In this document: positions 5,600 to 8,001 of the stretch, piece after piece
Position numbering within the stretch: position 1 is the first letter of the stretch
Layout: each line of letters starts with the position of its first letter
Source: Tannerella sp.
GTDB lineage: Bacteria > Bacteroidota > Bacteroidia > Bacteroidales > Tannerellaceae
Assembly: GCA_031283915.1 (NCBI GenBank)
Contig: JAITAY010000234.1
Location: 1 to 8,001, forward strand
Reading direction: 5' to 3'
DNA length: 8,001 bases
The notes under the pieces: model-generated
What the model was told of the DNA's origin: nothing
Database searches by the model: none
Seen by the model: only the letters and a program-made list of their open reading frames with translations
Position numbers and translations under genes: made by a program

Positions 5600-7813
5600 A
5601 TGATTACAAGTATCTTTTGGTTTATTCCGGTAGCGTCGGCGGTGGCGTTACTTTTTGCTTGGGTGTTTTTCAAACAAATGATGAAGGAAAGTGAGGGTAC
5701 CGACACGATGAAGAAAATTGCCCGTCACGTGCGGCAGGGAGCCATGGCTTACCTGAAACAGCAGTATAAGGTAGTGACGATCGTGTTTGTCGTCCTGTGC
5801 GCATTTTTTTGCGTACTGGCATACGGGTTGGGTGTACAGAACGGCTGGGTGCCGTTTGCCTTCCTGACGGGCGGATTCTTTTCCGGACTGGCCGGTTTTA
5901 TCGGCATGAAGACGGCCACGTATGCTTCGGCGCGTACGGCCAATGCTGCCAGCCGTTCATTAGACAGCGGTCTGAAAGTGGCATTCCGAGCCGGCGCCGT
6001 GATGGGTTTGACGGTGGTCGGCCTCGGGCTGCTCGACATCTCACTGTGGTTTATTGTGCTGAACAAGTTCGTAGAAGAACCCACGGCTGCACAGAAACTG
6101 GTGGTCATTACCACGACCATGCTGACCTTTGGCATGGGCGCTTCGACGCAGGCGCTCTTTGCACGTGTGGGAGGCGGTATCTATACGAAAGCCGCCGATG
6201 TGGGGGCTGACCTGGTGGGAAAGGTGGAAGCCGGCATTCCGGAAGACGATCCGCGTAACCCGGCTACGATCGCCGACAACGTGGGTGACAACGTGGGCGA
6301 CGTTGCCGGTATGGGCGCCGACCTGTATGAATCCTACTGCGGTTCGATTCTGGCTACGGCTGCACTGGGTGCCTCCGCCTTCTTTGCACAGGGTGAGGTG
6401 CAACAGCTCAAGGCCATTTTCGCCCCGATGCTTATCGCGGCGGCCGGTATTGTTCTTTCCATTCTGGGTATTTTCCTGGTACGGACGAAAGAAGGCGCGG
6501 ATATGAAACAGCTTCTCGGCGCGCTGGGAAAAGGGACGAACATCAGTTCCGTCCTGATCGCCGCAGCCACGTTCGGCATTCTGTATGCACTGGGTATCCC
6601 CAACTGGTGGGGTCTTTCGCTCTCGGTGATCAGCGGTCTGGTAGCCGGCGTGATCATCGGGCAGGCGACGGAATATTATACTTCCCATTCCTACAAGCCG
6701 ACGCAACGTATCTCCGAAAGCGGCCAGACAGGCCCGGCTACGGTGATTATCTCCGGTATCGGACTGGGGATGCTCTCGACGGCCATTCCCGTAATCACCA
6801 TCGGCGTGGCCATTATCCTGGCGTATCTTTTCGCCATCGGTTTTGATATGACCAACATGCTGGTGGCGGAAAATCTGAGCCGCGGACTCTACGGAATCGG
6901 TATCGCCGCCGTGGGGATGCTCTCGACGCTGGGGATTACGCTGGCAACCGACGCTTACGGCCCGATAGCCGACAATGCCGGCGGTAACGCCGAGATGAGC
7001 GGCCTCGATCCCGAAGTGCGCAAACGTACCGATGCACTGGATGCGCTGGGCAATACGACGGCGGCTACCGGCAAGGGATTTGCCATCGGTTCGGCTGCCT
7101 TGACGGCCTTGGCCTTGCTGGCTTCCTACATTGAGGAAATAAAGATTGGAATGCAGCATATCGGACAAAACGTATTGGAATTTGCTGATGGCGCTACGGT
7201 AGAAGTTGCGAAGGCGAGTATCCTCGACTTCATGAACTATTATCAGATCAACCTGATGAATCCCAAAGTGCTGGTGGGTGTCTTTATCGGTTCGATGATG
7301 TCGTTCCTGTTCTGCGGCTTGACGATGAATGCCGTCGGACGCGCCGCACAAAGCATGGTCAATGAAGTACGCCGTCAGTTCCGCGAAATCAAGGGCATCC
7401 TGACCGGCGAGGCAACGCCCGACTATGCCCGTTGCGTGGCCATATCGACCAGGGGGGCACAGAAGGAAATGCTGTTGCCTTCGATTCTGGCGATTCTGGC
7501 TCCCATAGTGACCGGTCTTATTTTCGGTGTATCGGGTGTGATGGGATTGCTGACCGGCGGTCTGGGTTCCGGTTTTGTATTGGCCGTATTCATGGCCAAC
7601 GCCGGCGGCGCTTGGGACAACGCGAAGAAGTATGTGGAAGAAGGTCACTTCGGAGGCAAAGGTTCGGACGTTCACAAGGCCACCGTCGTGGGCGACACCG
7701 TGGGCGACCCGTTCAAGGATACCTCCGGCCCCAGCTTGAATATCCTGATTAAACTGATGAGCATGGTATCCATCGTGATGGCCGGTTTGACCGTCGCCTG
7801 GAGCCTCTTCTGA
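5600..7813 (+). CDS. hppA: Membrane-bound ion-translocating pyrophosphatase, K+-dependent, Na+ (and probably H+) pumping
   Basis: Hydrolyses cytoplasmic pyrophosphate and uses the energy to export cations across the inner membrane. The 737-residue protein is full length for the family, which has about 16 transmembrane helices, and is hydrophobic throughout. Substrate-site motifs are intact: DX7KXE at D200-K208-E210, then DDPRNPATIADNVGDNVGD at 216-234, DNAGGNAEMSG at 458-468, and GDTVGDPFKDTSGPSLN including D699, D703, K706 and D707. A488 in GNTTAATGKG indicates the K+-dependent class (K+-independent members have Lys there). The glutamate in DLYESY (E244) sits where Na+-transporting enzymes have it, unlike the shifted Glu of H+-only pumps. 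T90, F94, D146 and M174 match the Na+/H+ dual-pump signature I recall from Bacteroides vulgatus. The ATG at 5600 follows an A/T-rich leader without Shine-Dalgarno. It has its own predicted promoter. Confidence 0.97.
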   Translation: MITSIFWFIPVASAVALLFAWVFFKQMMKESEGTDTMKKIARHVRQGAMAYLKQQYKVVTIVFVVLCAFFCVLAYGLGVQNGWVPFAFLTGGFFSGLAGFIGMKTATYASARTANAASRSLDSGLKVAFRAGAVMGLTVVGLGLLDISLWFIVLNKFVEEPTAAQKLVVITTTMLTFGMGASTQALFARVGGGIYTKAADVGADLVGKVEAGIPEDDPRNPATIADNVGDNVGDVAGMGADLYESYCGSILATAALGASAFFAQGEVQQLKAIFAPMLIAAAGIVLSILGIFLVRTKEGADMKQLLGALGKGTNISSVLIAAATFGILYALGIPNWWGLSLSVISGLVAGVIIGQATEYYTSHSYKPTQRISESGQTGPATVIISGIGLGMLSTAIPVITIGVAIILAYLFAIGFDMTNMLVAENLSRGLYGIGIAAVGMLSTLGITLATDAYGPIADNAGGNAEMSGLDPEVRKRTDALDALGNTTAATGKGFAIGSAALTALALLASYIEEIKIGMQHIGQNVLEFADGATVEVAKASILDFMNYYQINLMNPKVLVGVFIGSMMSFLFCGLTMNAVGRAAQSMVNEVRRQFREIKGILTGEATPDYARCVAISTRGAQKEMLLPSILAILAPIVTGLIFGVSGVMGLLTGGLGSGFVLAVFMANAGGAWDNAKKYVEEGHFGGKGSDVHKATVVGDTVGDPFKDTSGPSLNILIKLMSMVSIVMAGLTVAWSLF

Positions 7814-7838
7814 GAAGGCAGGAAAAAAAGGAACGGAA

Positions 7839-7885
7839 AGAAGTCGGAAGTCAGCAGAAAAATAATCTGCGATCTTCCGACTTCT
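7839..7885 (+). terminator. Hairpin downstream of hppA, probable terminator
   Basis: AGAAGTCGGAAG (7839-7850) and CTTCCGACTTCT (7874-7885) are perfect 12 bp complements. Inside them GCAGA (7854-7858) pairs with TCTGC (7866-7870), separated from the outer stem by a 3x3 internal loop. It starts 26 bases after the hppA stop. The following sequence GTATTTAGGG has only a short T run, so it may act as a weak or factor-assisted terminator or as a 3'-end stabilising structure. Confidence 0.55.
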
Positions 7886-7982
7886 GTATTTAGGGACGGG
7901 AAATAAATAAAACGAATAATACCTTAATTCATCACGTATCTCTTTTTATACTGCACGCGGTATCATTCTATGCATAAAGAGG

Positions 7983-8001
7983 TAGTTAGTAGCTAGTAGT
8001 T
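7983..8001. repeat. Start of a 7-mer tandem repeat at the window edge
   Basis: TAGTTAG (7983-7989), TAGCTAG (7990-7996) and TAGTT (7997-8001) form consecutive 7 bp units with one T/C variation, running off the right edge. The total extent is unknown. The rest of the 3' gap (7886-7982) shows no gene; GAATAATACC (7914-7923) and GGTATCATTC (7959-7968) form a weak 9-of-10 inverted repeat there. Confidence 0.55.

Noticed and set aside
5437..5694. 85-residue + strand open frame, with an internal ATG at 5554 preceded by GGAGG
   Set aside because: It overlaps the hppA promoter and the hppA start in another frame. The GGAGG falls between the -33 and -7 elements and would not be transcribed from that promoter. 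The sequence has no family resemblance.
6041..7675. 544-residue open frame on the - strand opposite hppA
   Set aside because: It is antisense to a highly conserved pump gene, with a composition typical of a shadow of biased codons (Arg/His/Gly/Gln rich). No membrane segment or motif is visible.
7914..7968. Inverted repeat GAATAATACC / GGTATCATTC with 35 bp between arms
   Set aside because: Arms of 10 bases with a mismatch in A/T-rich sequence are likely by chance, and no promoter or gene is associated within the window.

Overview
The window looks like a Bacteroidales genome (Bacteroides/Parabacteroides/Tannerella type). Three things point there. The genes lack consistent Shine-Dalgarno sites and have A/T-rich leaders. 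A Bacteroidetes-type promoter (TTG, 20 bp, TACTTTTG) lies upstream of the last gene. Two exported plant-glycan hydrolases sit in tandem, as in a polysaccharide utilisation locus. Genus and species cannot be fixed from the sequence alone. All recognisable genes are on the + strand.

Layout. Positions 1-119 are the 3' end of an unidentified gene. A 201 bp gap (120-320) carries four exact 15 bp cores with a palindromic centre, spaced exactly 21 bp apart. Next come a secreted GH36-type alpha-galactosidase-like enzyme (321-2483) and, 48 bp later, a GH127-type beta-L-arabinofuranosidase lipoprotein (2532-5069). These two probably share a transcript. The 530 bp gap 5070-5599 is unusually rich in structure: an intrinsic terminator directly after the GH127 stop, embedded in a 148 bp inverted-repeat element; a near-perfect 30 bp palindrome of a dispersed type; a further weak hairpin; and the promoter of the next gene with a perfect 10 bp inverted repeat around it. 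The last gene (5600-7813) encodes a membrane-bound ion-pumping pyrophosphatase, HppA. It is followed by a hairpin and, at the window edge, the start of a 7-mer repeat tract.

Function. The two hydrolases would remove alpha-galactosyl and beta-L-arabinofuranosyl units from plant glycans in the periplasm or at the membrane; plant extensin or pectin are possible substrates. No SusC/SusD pair or regulator is in view. HppA is an independent housekeeping unit that couples pyrophosphate hydrolysis to cation export. Its residues fit the K+-dependent, Na+-transporting class, and they match the signature I recall for the Bacteroides-type dual Na+/H+ pumps.

I saw no clear sign of an entirely new multi-gene system. 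The most unusual content is non-coding: the 21 bp palindrome array, the inverted pair of terminator-like units, and the inverted repeat framing the hppA promoter.
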